This document shows, piece by piece, positions 54,668-63,624 of a stretch of 64,000 nucleotides of DNA. Position numbers and translations under genes: made by a program. The stretch comes from Chitinophaga horti (GTDB lineage Bacteria > Bacteroidota > Bacteroidia > Chitinophagales > Chitinophagaceae): positions 4,836,001-4,900,000 of the forward strand of contig NZ_CP107006.1 of the NCBI RefSeq assembly GCF_022867795.2, given 5' to 3'. Below the pieces are notes generated by a model. The model saw only the letters and a list, made by a program, of their open reading frames with translations, did no database searches and was not told the origin of the DNA. Numbering within the stretch: the stretch's first letter is position 1; every line of letters begins with the position of its first letter.

Positions 54668-55572
54668 ATGTCTATCACGGTAACAAATCTTCATAAAGTA
54701 TATGGCGAGCAGCAGGCCGTAAAAGACGTATCGTTTCAGCTGAACAAAGGAGAGATCGTTGGCTTCCTGGGGCCTAACGGCGCAGGTAAAAGCACCACGA
54801 TGAAAATCATCACCGGATTTTTACCCCTACCTCCGGCAAGGCTGTAGTTTGCGGGTTTGATGTGGCTCAACAGCCCATGGAAGTTCGTAAGCGCGTAGGT
54901 TACCTGGCCGAGGCTAATCCTTTATATTTCGACATGTATGTGCGCGAGTTCCTGGAGTTTGTGGCGGGTGTACACAACCTGGGCGCTCAGACGACTGGCC
55001 GCATTAATGAGATGATAGAGCGCACCGGCTTAAACCCGGAGCGGAATAAAAAGATTGGTGCGCTGTCAAAAGGCTACAAACAACGCGTTGGCCTGGCGCA
55101 GGCGTTATTGCACGACCCGGAAGTACTGGTACTGGACGAGCCGACCTCCGGCCTGGACCCGAACCAGCTGGCGGAGATCAGGCAGCTGATCAAAGATGTG
55201 GGACAAAATAAAACCGTGATGTTGAGCACCCACATTATGCAGGAGGTGGAAGCAATGTGCAGCCGTGTAATCATTATTAACAAAGGCAACATCATCGCCG
55301 ACGACTCGATTACCAATCTACAGCAGATGGGACAAGGGTTTGTAGAGGTTAGCTTCGGCGAAATCGCCACCAAAGAGGAGTTAGAAAGTTTAGGCCAGGT
55401 AAACCGGGCATTGGCGCGGGATAACAATACCTGGCAGTTATACTCCGACGACCTTGAGGCGGTACGGAAAAACCTATTACAATTCGCTTTGATAAATAAC
55501 CGAAACATCCTTTCTTTGCGAAGCAATTCGCAATCACTGGAGGATATTTTCAGAGAAAAGACCCAGAAGTGA
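54668..55572 (+). pseudogene. gldA: GldA-type ABC transporter ATP-binding protein, apparent single-base frameshift
   Basis: The gene starts at ATG 54668 (MSITVTNLHKVYGEQQAVKDV). The first frame has Walker A GPNGAGKST but ends at a stop at 54845. The second frame resumes with VAQQPMEVRKRVGYLAE and holds the signature LSKGYKQRVGLAQALL, Walker B VLVLDEPTSGLD and a GldA-like C-terminal domain. Adding one C in the run at 54824-54827 restores FLPPTSGKAVVCGFDVAQQP and a normal 301-residue protein. GldA with GldF and GldG forms an ABC transporter required for gliding in Flavobacterium. It is either recently broken or a missing base in the assembly. Confidence 0.88.
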
Positions 55573-55629
55573 TAGAATTTGTCTAAGTAAATGAGGAAAA
55601 ACAGAAAAACCTTTCAATAATTTATCATT

Positions 55630-56922
55630 ATGAGCATTATTTCACAAATCCATGCCAGGCAGATCCTTGACAGCCGCGGCAATCCTACTGTAGAAGTAGA
55701 CGTTACCACTGAAGACGGTCATTTTGGACGCGCAGCCGTACCATCCGGCGCCTCCACTGGTAAACACGAAGCGGTAGAGCTGCGTGACAATGACAAATCC
55801 GTTTACGTTGGTAAGGGCGTATTACAGGCTGTTAAGAACGTGAACGAGATTATTGCGCCCGAGCTGGAAGGTTGGGACGTAACAGACCAGGCAGGAATTG
55901 ATAAATTGCTGATCGAGCTGGACGGTACCGAAAACAAAGCCAAATTGGGCGCTAACGCAACCCTGGCGGTGAGCATGGCTGTAGCGAAAGCTGCTGCTGA
56001 AGTAGCTAACCTGCCCCTGTTCCGTTACCTGGGTGGTGTTAACGGCTCCGTACTGCCAATGCCGCTGATGAACATCATCAACGGTGGTGCGCACGCCGAC
56101 AACAAAATCGACTTCCAGGAGTTCATGATCGTGCCAGTTGGCGCTGACACCTTCTCTGAAGGGCTGCGCTGGGGCGTTGAAATCTTCCACACCCTGAAGT
56201 CTGTACTGAAAAAGAAAGGTTATAGCACGAACGTAGGTGACGAAGGCGGCTTTGCTCCTGACATCCAGAGCAATGAAGAGGCGATCGAAACCGTTATTCA
56301 GGCGATTGAGGCTGCTGGTTACAAACCAGGTACCCAGGTAGCGATTGCACTGGACGCTGCTAGCAGCGAAATGTACAACGAGGCCGATAACACTTACAAA
56401 TTCTACAAAAGCTCCGGCAAATCTATCTCCAGCGACGAGATGGTAGCTTACTGGGCTGAGTGGTGCAAAAAATACCCCATCGTTTCTATCGAAGACGGTA
56501 TGGCCGAAGACGACTGGAACGGTTGGAAAAAACTGACAGAAGCAGTTGGTGCCAACGTACAGCTGGTAGGTGACGATCTGTTCGTAACGAACGTTAAACG
56601 TCTGAAACAAGGTATTGACCAGAACATCGCTAACTCTATCCTGATCAAAGTAAACCAGATCGGTACAGTTACAGAGACCATCAATGCAGTGAACATGGCG
56701 CACAAAGCTGGTTTCACTTCCATTATGAGCCACCGTTCCGGCGAAACAGAAGATACAACGATCGCTGACCTGGCGGTTGCATTGAACTGTGGTCAGATCA
56801 AGACTGGTTCTGCTTCCCGTACAGACAGGATGGCGAAATACAACCAGCTGATCCGTATTGAGGAGCTGCTGGGTGAGACCGCCATTTATCCGAAAAATTC
56901 CGTTACATTTGGTAAGAAATAA
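55630..56922 (+). CDS. eno: enolase
   Basis: The 430-residue protein has the complete enolase pattern: ARQILDSRGNPTVEV, PSGASTGKHEAVELRD, GDEGGFAPD, SIEDGMAEDDW and the late MSHRSGETEDT. It interconverts 2-phosphoglycerate and phosphoenolpyruvate. It lies 57 bases after gldA; a TAGAATTTG near-match to the -7 box stands in that gap. A terminator follows. Confidence 0.98.
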   Translation: MSIISQIHARQILDSRGNPTVEVDVTTEDGHFGRAAVPSGASTGKHEAVELRDNDKSVYVGKGVLQAVKNVNEIIAPELEGWDVTDQAGIDKLLIELDGTENKAKLGANATLAVSMAVAKAAAEVANLPLFRYLGGVNGSVLPMPLMNIINGGAHADNKIDFQEFMIVPVGADTFSEGLRWGVEIFHTLKSVLKKKGYSTNVGDEGGFAPDIQSNEEAIETVIQAIEAAGYKPGTQVAIALDAASSEMYNEADNTYKFYKSSGKSISSDEMVAYWAEWCKKYPIVSIEDGMAEDDWNGWKKLTEAVGANVQLVGDDLFVTNVKRLKQGIDQNIANSILIKVNQIGTVTETINAVNMAHKAGFTSIMSHRSGETEDTTIADLAVALNCGQIKTGSASRTDRMAKYNQLIRIEELLGETAIYPKNSVTFGKK

Positions 56923-56963
56923 CCAATTATAACGTTATTTAGTGGTCAACACATCGAGACATT

Positions 56964-56995
56964 AACCGGGGGCCCGCAAGGCTCCCGGTTTTTAA
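56964..56995 (+). terminator. terminator of eno
   Basis: The stem ACCGGGGG / CTCCCGGT (one G-U pair) is followed by TTTTTAAA. Confidence 0.7.
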
Positions 56996-57007
56996 AATCT
57001 GCCCTTC

Positions 57008-57322
57008 ATGTTTAAACAGCCATTTAAAATACCAGCACTTGTCCGCAACAAATATGTTGTGACCACTGCGGCATTTATTCTGTGGCTGGCCTTCCTCGAC
57101 CGTAACAATATGCTTTCACAGTATGAGCTTACGGCAGAGGTAAACAAGATGGAGGCGCAAAAAGAGTTTTACCGCGAGAACAACGACGCTACCCGCAAAG
57201 AAAGCCAGGAACTGCTCTCCAGCATGGAAAAGCTGGAAAAATTCGCCCGCGAGCAGTATAAAATGAAGAAAGACAACGAAGACGTGTTTCTTATTATGCC
57301 CGAAAAGCCTAAAGAAGACTAG
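57008..57322 (+). CDS. septum formation initiator family protein (DivIC/FtsL-like)
   Basis: The 104-residue protein has a short cytoplasmic N-terminus, one membrane helix (about 17-34) and a periplasmic coiled coil (about 40-95) with the conserved EKLEKFAREQYKMKKDNEDVFLI end. DivIC/FtsB-like proteins act in the divisome. It follows eno, as often in Bacteroidota. Confidence 0.88.
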   Translation: MFKQPFKIPALVRNKYVVTTAAFILWLAFLDRNNMLSQYELTAEVNKMEAQKEFYRENNDATRKESQELLSSMEKLEKFAREQYKMKKDNEDVFLIMPEKPKED

Positions 57323-57508
57323 GCTACACCCTGTAAATCAATCCGTTCCGCTTATCCTTCCCCACAACCGGCCGCCAGCGCCATCCATCCTTTTATCTTG
57401 CAAAAGCGAATTTTTTGGTCTAATTTGACAATACGTTAGTCCTGTTCCACGTTATTTACACGTTAGCTTATTAAAACATCAGGCCATTTAACCAAAAACA
57501 GTATTTGC

Positions 57509-57709
57509 ATGAGCAATTCTACACTACCACTTTTTATAACTTCACACGCTACTACCGACAAAAAAAACAGGCATATGAATGAGATGAAGAAAATGCAACG
57601 TGAAGAAAAAGCATTGATCGCCATCACCGCGGAGTCACTGAAAACGATCCAGTATGCACCGCGCACCAGCACCTTAGACGCCATCTTCGAATACGCAAAG
57701 AAGAAATAG
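57509..57709 (+). CDS. small hypothetical protein
   Basis: A 66-residue basic protein from ATG 57509. Its C-terminal half (MQREEKALIAITAESLKTIQYAPRTSTLDAIFEYAKKK, shown across 57592-57706) looks like genuine coding sequence: regular amphipathic pattern, typical codons and no stop conflicts. No known domain was recognised. It sits alone between the DivIC-like and nth genes. Confidence 0.55.
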   Translation: MSNSTLPLFITSHATTDKKNRHMNEMKKMQREEKALIAITAESLKTIQYAPRTSTLDAIFEYAKKK

Positions 57710-57804
57710 GCGTTCCCGTTAATTGTTTACGGTAACTATTCACACAACTATTGCGCACGTTCGCGCCTGTCCGTAGTATGCGGTTTTCGCGCTATATTTA
57801 CGGC

Positions 57805-58473
57805 ATGACCAAAAAAGAACGTTTCGCGTATGTAATCAGCTATTTCGAGCAACATGCTCCGAATGCTGAAACGGAACTGATATACGATAATCCTTATCAA
57901 TTACTCGTTGCCGTTATACTCTCGGCCCAATGCACCGACAAACGGGTGAACATGACCACACCGGCCATTTTTGACCAGTACCCGGATGTATATTCACTCA
58001 GCAAAGCCACGTTCGACGATCTCTTTCCACTCGTCAGGAGCATATCTTATCCGAATAATAAAACCAAACACCTGATCGGCATGGCCAACATGGTGGTCGA
58101 TGACTTTGGCGGAGAGATTCCGTCAACCGTACCAGAGCTGGTAAAACTCCCGGGCGTTGGGCGCAAAACGGCAAACGTTATCACATCCGTGGTGCATCAT
58201 CAACCCAACATGGCGGTGGACACCCACGTATTCCGCGTATCGGCCAGGCTTGGTCTGACCACGAACGCAACTACGCCGTTACAAACAGAAATGCAGCTGC
58301 TCAAATATATTCCGAAAGAGAAAGTGCATGTGGCGCATCACTGGCTGATACTGCACGGTCGCTACATATGCCTGGCGCGCAGTCCGAAATGTGAGGAGTG
58401 CGGGTTGAGACCGGTTTGTAAATACTACCAATCAATCATCCGCGGAAACCAGCTGAGTTTACCGAAGTACTGA
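57805..58473 (+). CDS. nth: endonuclease III
   Basis: The 222-residue protein from ATG 57805 (MTKKERFAYVISYFE) has the helix-hairpin-helix LPGVGRKTANV with the catalytic Lys, the catalytic Asp in VDTHVFRV and a [4Fe-4S] cluster motif C-x6-C-x2-C-x5-C at the C-terminus. It removes oxidised pyrimidines and cuts abasic sites. TATATTTA, one mismatch from the -7 box, stands 4 bases before this ATG, against the longer reading. Confidence 0.95.
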   Translation: MTKKERFAYVISYFEQHAPNAETELIYDNPYQLLVAVILSAQCTDKRVNMTTPAIFDQYPDVYSLSKATFDDLFPLVRSISYPNNKTKHLIGMANMVVDDFGGEIPSTVPELVKLPGVGRKTANVITSVVHHQPNMAVDTHVFRVSARLGLTTNATTPLQTEMQLLKYIPKEKVHVAHHWLILHGRYICLARSPKCEECGLRPVCKYYQSIIRGNQLSLPKY

Positions 58474-58567
58474 TATTAAAAATATAACCGATCCTCCCTG
58501 TTATTGGGATTTTCGAAAAGATTTTACTTATCTTTTCCGTTAAAAGCAATAAAGTCTAAATATCGTT

Positions 58568-59788
58568 ATGAAGTCAATTACGAGAATACAGTTGTCGTTT
58601 ATGATGTTCCTGGAGTTTTTTATCTGGGGCGCGTGGTTCGTTACATTAGGTACATTTTTAGGCAAGAACCTGGCAGCAACCGGTTTGGAATCGGCCAGTG
58701 TGTTTTCGACCCAATCATATGGTGCGATCATCGCTCCTTTCATTATTGGTTTGATCGCGGATAAATATTTCAATGCAGAAAGGATTCTGGGCATCCTTCA
58801 CCTGATAGGTGCTGCGCTGATGTTCATGATGTACAAATCTGAAAGCGTAGCTACTTTTTATCCTTATGTATTTGGATACATGGTAGGCTACATGCCAACA
58901 CTAGCGCTTGTTAACTCTGTTTCTTTCCGCCAGATGAAAGATCCGGAGAAAGAGTTTTCCAATATTCGTGTATGGGGCACCGTTGGTTGGATCCTTGCAG
59001 GTCTTTCTATCAGCTACCTGTTCCATTGGGATTCAGAAGAAGCAATCAGAGCCGGTGCATTGAAAAACACCTTTGCCATGGCCGGTATCGCATCATTGAT
59101 CCTGGGCCTGTACAGCTTTACCCTCCCCAAAACACCACCGATCAAAGACGGGAAAAAGAACGACAGCATTGCTTCCCTGCTTGGCCTGGATGCTATCAAA
59201 CTGCTCGCGAACAGGAACTTCCTGATCTTCTTCGTATCCGCCATCCTGATCTGTATTCCGTTGGCTTTCTACTACCAGAACGCGCACCCTTTCCTCGAGG
59301 AAACCGGTTTGCCCAATGTGACTGGTAAAATGGCTATTGGCCAGATATCCGAAGCACTGTTCATCCTCGCTTTACCTGTTTTCTTTAAGCGTTTCGGCTT
59401 CAAGAAAACGATTCTGGTGGGTATGCTGGCCTGGGCGGTACGTTACACCCTGTTTGCTTATGGCAACTCCGGCGAACTGGCGTTTATGCTCATTCTCGGT
59501 ATTGCTTTACACGGTATCTGTTATGACTTCTTCTTCGTTTCCGGCCAGATCTATACCGATCAGCAGGCGGGCGAACAATATAAAAGTGCTGCACAGGGCC
59601 TGGTAACGCTGGCCACCTATGGTGTAGGCATGCTCATCGGGTTCTGGATCGCAGGTATTATCAGCGATACTTACAAAGAGGCGGCTAACAAATGGCAGAT
59701 GATCTGGATGATACCTGCAGGCATTGCGCTTGTTGTGGCCATCTTATTCACCTTGCTGTTCCGCGACACTAAAAAACAGGCGGCGTAA
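58568..59788 (+). CDS. nucleoside/sugar:H+ symporter, NupG-type MFS transporter
   Basis: The 406-residue protein has about 12 membrane helices and the NupG-family start LSFMMFLEFFIWGAWFVTLGTFL. The family moves nucleosides in Enterobacteria; in Bacteroidota such genes often stand beside Gfo/Idh/MocA oxidoreductases and isomerases, suggesting sugar derivatives. Here an oxidoreductase gene follows after 103 bases, though a probable terminator lies between. Confidence 0.88.
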   Translation: MKSITRIQLSFMMFLEFFIWGAWFVTLGTFLGKNLAATGLESASVFSTQSYGAIIAPFIIGLIADKYFNAERILGILHLIGAALMFMMYKSESVATFYPYVFGYMVGYMPTLALVNSVSFRQMKDPEKEFSNIRVWGTVGWILAGLSISYLFHWDSEEAIRAGALKNTFAMAGIASLILGLYSFTLPKTPPIKDGKKNDSIASLLGLDAIKLLANRNFLIFFVSAILICIPLAFYYQNAHPFLEETGLPNVTGKMAIGQISEALFILALPVFFKRFGFKKTILVGMLAWAVRYTLFAYGNSGELAFMLILGIALHGICYDFFFVSGQIYTDQQAGEQYKSAAQGLVTLATYGVGMLIGFWIAGIISDTYKEAANKWQMIWMIPAGIALVVAILFTLLFRDTKKQAA

Positions 59789-59807
59789 ACTTCCGCTTTT
59801 ATATACC

Positions 59808-59858
59808 ACTCCGCAGTGATTGCCCTGTACCAACCGGCCTTTTGCTGCGGAGTTTTTA
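59808..59858 (+). terminator. probable terminator of the NupG-type gene
   Basis: The stem ACTCCGCAG / CTGCGGAGT (59808-59816 and 59845-59853) has a 28-base loop and is followed by TTTTATTT. Confidence 0.55.
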
Positions 59859-59891
59859 TTTGTACTATTTCACCACGTCAAAATAAATACT

Positions 59892-61082
59892 ATGCAACGT
59901 ATTGCCATGTTAGGCTCGGGCTTCATAGGCCGTTTTTACGCTGATTCGCTGCAGGGACAGCGGAGCCGCGACAAAATTGTAAGCATCTATTCCCGCCGCG
60001 AAGAAAGCGCTAAAAAGTTCGCGGAAGACTACCAGGTAGATCATTGGACCACCGACATGGAAACCTCGATCGCACATCCGGATGTAACCGTTGTATGTAT
60101 CTCGCTGCCCAACAACCTGCACGAAGCGGCCGTTAACCTTTGCTGTAAACACAAAAAAGCAGTGATCTGCACCAAACCTTTGGGGCGTAATGCAGAAGAG
60201 GCTAAACGTATGTTAGAAGCCGTAGAAAAGGCCGGCATCTTCCACGGTTACCTGGAAGACCTGGTGTATACACCGAAGTTCCTGAAAGCCCTGCAAAGCG
60301 TGAAGAGCGGCGCTTTAGGCCGCATCCTGTGGGCAAAAAGCCGTGAAACACATCCTGGCCCCCACAGCGAATGGTTTTGGGATAAGGAGCAGGCAGGCGG
60401 TGGCTGTATTCTCGACCTTGGCTGTCATTGTGTGGAAATCGCGCGCAGTTTTATCGGCAAAGACATCAAACCGGTAGAAGTAATGTGCTGGGCCGATACC
60501 CAGGTAAAACCTATCGATGCGGAAGATCATGCGATCGGCTTAGTTAAATACGAGAACGGCGCCATCGGTCAGTTTGAAGTAAGCTGGACTTTCCGCGGCG
60601 GCCTCGATCTGCGCGATGAAGTGATGGGTTCCGAGGGCACAATCTGGTTAAACAGTTTCCTGCGTACTGGTTTTGATATGTTTACTACCGGCAAAGGCGC
60701 CGAGTATGTAGCAGAGAAGGCAGAAAGCAACACCGGTTGGTTATTCCCCGTAGGTGATGAACTGAACGAACTGGGCTACAATCATATGTTTGCGGATATG
60801 TTCCGTGCGATGGAAGAAGGCCGTGAGCCGGCAGAATCTTTCTACGACGGATACGTGGTAAACGCGGTTTTGGACGCCGCCTACAGATCGGCTGCGAGCA
60901 AGCAATGGGAGCCTGTAAAACTGGATGTATGGCGCGGACAGGAAGGTGTGGAGAAGATGCGCCCGCAAACGGATTACAACGAACAATATTACCTGATCAA
61001 AGAAGAGACGACGCACTACGGCGCTAAAAAACTCATCTTAAAAGATAAGAAAACCGGGCAGATCGTCGAGCAGACTATCTAG
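59892..61082 (+). CDS. Gfo/Idh/MocA family oxidoreductase
   Basis: The 396-residue protein from ATG 59892 (MQRIAMLGSGFIGRFYADSL) has the Rossmann GSGFIG, the CTKPLGRNAEEA motif (EKP equivalent, here TKP) and GGCILDLGCHCVEIARSF. It should oxidise or reduce a sugar, inositol or related polyol with NAD(P). The usual EKP is TKP here, keeping the catalytic Lys. Its stop overlaps the convergent DUF6134 gene stop. Confidence 0.9.
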   Translation: MQRIAMLGSGFIGRFYADSLQGQRSRDKIVSIYSRREESAKKFAEDYQVDHWTTDMETSIAHPDVTVVCISLPNNLHEAAVNLCCKHKKAVICTKPLGRNAEEAKRMLEAVEKAGIFHGYLEDLVYTPKFLKALQSVKSGALGRILWAKSRETHPGPHSEWFWDKEQAGGGCILDLGCHCVEIARSFIGKDIKPVEVMCWADTQVKPIDAEDHAIGLVKYENGAIGQFEVSWTFRGGLDLRDEVMGSEGTIWLNSFLRTGFDMFTTGKGAEYVAEKAESNTGWLFPVGDELNELGYNHMFADMFRAMEEGREPAESFYDGYVVNAVLDAAYRSAASKQWEPVKLDVWRGQEGVEKMRPQTDYNEQYYLIKEETTHYGAKKLILKDKKTGQIVEQTI

Positions 61083-61666
61083 CCTTCCACTCTGCGGAAG
61101 ATCGCCTTGCCGATGACGTGGTTTACCTCGGCTTCGGCAAGCTTTCCTCCCGAGTAGCGGTAAATATTCTTCTTGCCGTCGGGCATAGATATTTCATATT
61201 TCTCCTGACCTAATGGCCGTACCGGCAGTAGCTTACCCAGTGTTTCGGAGTAAACGAATTTCGCGGTCTTAGGTTCGGTAATATACAAATCGGTTACGGC
61301 ATAAATGATTTTCGCCTCGGGTAACGTGGCGGCTTTGCCCTGACGAACGACTTTATAGTCATTTGCCTGCTTCTGCGTAGTCGTTTCTTTGCTATCGTTT
61401 CCCAATCGCACCGCTTTTGCCTTCACCAGCACATTCCCTTCGTATTCATTCGCGATGTCCGTATCGACGCTGATACTGGCAATTAATTTGATTTTTACGC
61501 GGCTCTCCAGCGTAACGGAGCGGTTGGTCCCATTTACACGTTGGTTCACCTTGATATCGCCCACCACTTTGTTGTTGAAGAGTACCTCGTACTTAAAAGA
61601 TTGTGCGCCTGCGACCAGTGGCAACAGGAAACAGAAAAGGGTTTTGAGCAGGATCATCTTATTCAT
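61079..61666 (-). CDS. DUF6134 family exported protein
   Basis: The 195-residue protein has a signal peptide (to VAGAQ) and a beta-rich body starting FKYEVLFNNKVVGDIKV, as in DUF6134. Function unknown. Convergent with the oxidoreductase; the stops share the tetranucleotide CTAG (61079-61082). Confidence 0.82.
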   Translation of the reverse strand: MNKMILLKTLFCFLLPLVAGAQSFKYEVLFNNKVVGDIKVNQRVNGTNRSVTLESRVKIKLIASISVDTDIANEYEGNVLVKAKAVRLGNDSKETTTQKQANDYKVVRQGKAATLPEAKIIYAVTDLYITEPKTAKFVYSETLGKLLPVRPLGQEKYEISMPDGKKNIYRYSGGKLAEAEVNHVIGKAIFRRVEG

Positions 61667-61716
61667 GCGTTAAAAATCATTGCAGGTTTAAAAGGCGCTT
61701 ATGATCATCAATGTAC

Positions 61717-61748
61717 GAAAAAAATCCTGCCCGAAAACGAGCAGGATC
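61717..61748 (-). terminator. terminator of korA
   Basis: Ten-base arms (61738-61747 and 61724-61733, one mismatch) are followed by seven T on the minus strand. Confidence 0.88.
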
Positions 61749-61773
61749 TTTCCATGATATATTTCGTTGACGG

Positions 61774-63624
61774 TTAGGCCAGCATTTCTTTGATACGGAT
61801 CACCAGCTCACTTTTCGTGATCGGCACGCCCATAATCTTATTATAACCTTGCGCATTGATGAGGAACTCGTCGCGGATAATACGGATCAGTTGACCGTTA
61901 TTGATTTCCGGGATCAGCACCTGGTCGTAGCTATGCAGGATCTCTGCGAGGTTTTTCGGAAACGGACGCAGGTGACGAAGGTGTGCGTGTGCTACCTCAT
62001 GACCTTCGTCGAGCAGTTCCAGTACGGCACTTTTGATCGCACCATAAGTGGAACCCCAGCCTAACACGAGCACCTTACCTTTTTCAGGACCCAGCTCTAT
62101 TTTCTGCAAAGGAATATGATCGGCGATGCGGTCTACTTTCTCCTGGCGGATCTTCACCATCAACTGGTGGTTCTCAGGATCATAACTTACGTTACCGGTA
62201 ATATTTTGTTTTTCAAGACCACCGATACGGTGTTCGAGTCCGGGTGTGCCGGGTACCGCCCATGGACGTACCAGGTTTTCATCACGCTCGTAGGGATAGA
62301 AGTGTTCCTCTCCTTCTTCGAGACCCGTTTTGAATGTAACCGGGATCTCCGGCAGATCGGCACTTTTCGGGAAGCGCCATGGTTCGGCGCCATTCGCGAT
62401 ATAACCGTCGCTCAGCAAGATCACTGGCGTCATATGTTTCAGTGCAAGGCGCACCGCTTCAAAAGCCACTTCGAAACAGTCAGAGGGCGTAGAGGCGGAG
62501 ATGACAGGCATCGGGCACTCGCCGTTCCTGCCGTAGTAAGCCTGCAGCAGGTCCGATTGTTCTGTTTTAGTAGGCAAACCGGTGGACGGGCCGCCACGTT
62601 GAATATCTACGATCACCAAAGGAATTTCAAGCATCGTTGCCAGGCCCATTGCTTCTCCTTTCAGCGCCATACCCGGACCAGAGGTCGTAGTAATACCAAT
62701 ATGGCCACCATAAGACGCACCGATCGCGGAAGTAATACCGGCAATTTCGTCTTCCGCCTGGAACGTACGCACGCCGAAGTTTTTATAGCGGCTCAGTTCG
62801 TGCAGGATGTCGGATGCCGGCGTGATGGGATAAGTACCGAGGAAGATAGGCAACTTGGCTTTTTGCGCCGCGGCGATGAGGCCGTATGACAGCGCCGTGT
62901 TACCGGTAATGCTGCGGTAGGTACCAGCCTCCATGCGCGCCTTTTCTACGACGTAACGCGTAGTAAAAGCTTCTACCGTATCGCCAAAGTTATAACCGGC
63001 GTGCAGCACCTTCAGGTTACTTTCCAGTATCTCTGGTTTCTTACCGAATTTATCGCGGAGAAAGTTTTCTGTACTTTCCATATTACGGTTGTACAGCCAG
63101 TAGATAAAGCCGAGCACGAACATGTTTTTCGCACGGTCTTTTTCCTTCATGCCCAAAGTAGTTTCCTTCAGGGCTTCGCGGGTAAGTTTGGTAACGTCGA
63201 TCGTATGCAGCTCGTAAGCCTTCAGCGAATCGTCTTCCAACGGATTAACACCATCGGGATAATTAGCGAGACGCAGGTTCTTAGAATCGAAGCCATCGGT
63301 GTTCGCGATGATAATGCCGCCCTTTTTTAAGCCTTTAAGATTAGCCTTAAGAGCAGCTGCGTTCATGGCCACTAATACGTCGCAGGCGTCTCCCGGCGTA
63401 AATATGCGGTTAGAGGAGAAGTGCAGCTGGAATCCGCTCACACCGGCAAGTGTACCTTGCGGGGCGCGTATCTCTGCAGGGAAGTCGGGAAACGTACTCA
63501 GGTCGTTTCCAACGAGTGCTGTATTATTCGAAAACTGGCTACCAGTCAACTGCATACCATCACCACTATCGCCTGCAAATTTGATTACAACGTCTTCTAC
63601 CTGTTGTATGGATGTATTTGACAT
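61774..63624 (-). CDS. korA: 2-oxoacid:ferredoxin oxidoreductase, fused gamma-alpha subunit
   Basis: The 616-residue protein joins an N-terminal gamma domain (about 10-190, VIKFAGDSGDGMQLTGSQFSN) to the alpha pyrimidine-binding domain (from about 225, GTYPITPASDILHELSRY) and the C-terminal transketolase-like domain II. It should act with a beta subunit to oxidise 2-oxoglutarate to succinyl-CoA with ferredoxin. The beta gene, normally next downstream, is absent: a strong terminator and a DUF6134 gene follow. Confidence 0.92.
   Translation of the reverse strand: MSNTSIQQVEDVVIKFAGDSGDGMQLTGSQFSNNTALVGNDLSTFPDFPAEIRAPQGTLAGVSGFQLHFSSNRIFTPGDACDVLVAMNAAALKANLKGLKKGGIIIANTDGFDSKNLRLANYPDGVNPLEDDSLKAYELHTIDVTKLTREALKETTLGMKEKDRAKNMFVLGFIYWLYNRNMESTENFLRDKFGKKPEILESNLKVLHAGYNFGDTVEAFTTRYVVEKARMEAGTYRSITGNTALSYGLIAAAQKAKLPIFLGTYPITPASDILHELSRYKNFGVRTFQAEDEIAGITSAIGASYGGHIGITTTSGPGMALKGEAMGLATMLEIPLVIVDIQRGGPSTGLPTKTEQSDLLQAYYGRNGECPMPVISASTPSDCFEVAFEAVRLALKHMTPVILLSDGYIANGAEPWRFPKSADLPEIPVTFKTGLEEGEEHFYPYERDENLVRPWAVPGTPGLEHRIGGLEKQNITGNVSYDPENHQLMVKIRQEKVDRIADHIPLQKIELGPEKGKVLVLGWGSTYGAIKSAVLELLDEGHEVAHAHLRHLRPFPKNLAEILHSYDQVLIPEINNGQLIRIIRDEFLINAQGYNKIMGVPITKSELVIRIKEMLA

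Noticed and set aside
55822..56733. Minus-strand frame of 303 residues opposite enolase
   Set aside because: Enolase is unmistakable; this is a codon-bias shadow.
62116..62889. Plus-strand frame of 257 residues opposite korA
   Set aside because: Shadow; the Arg/His/Phe-rich composition is typical of antisense reading.
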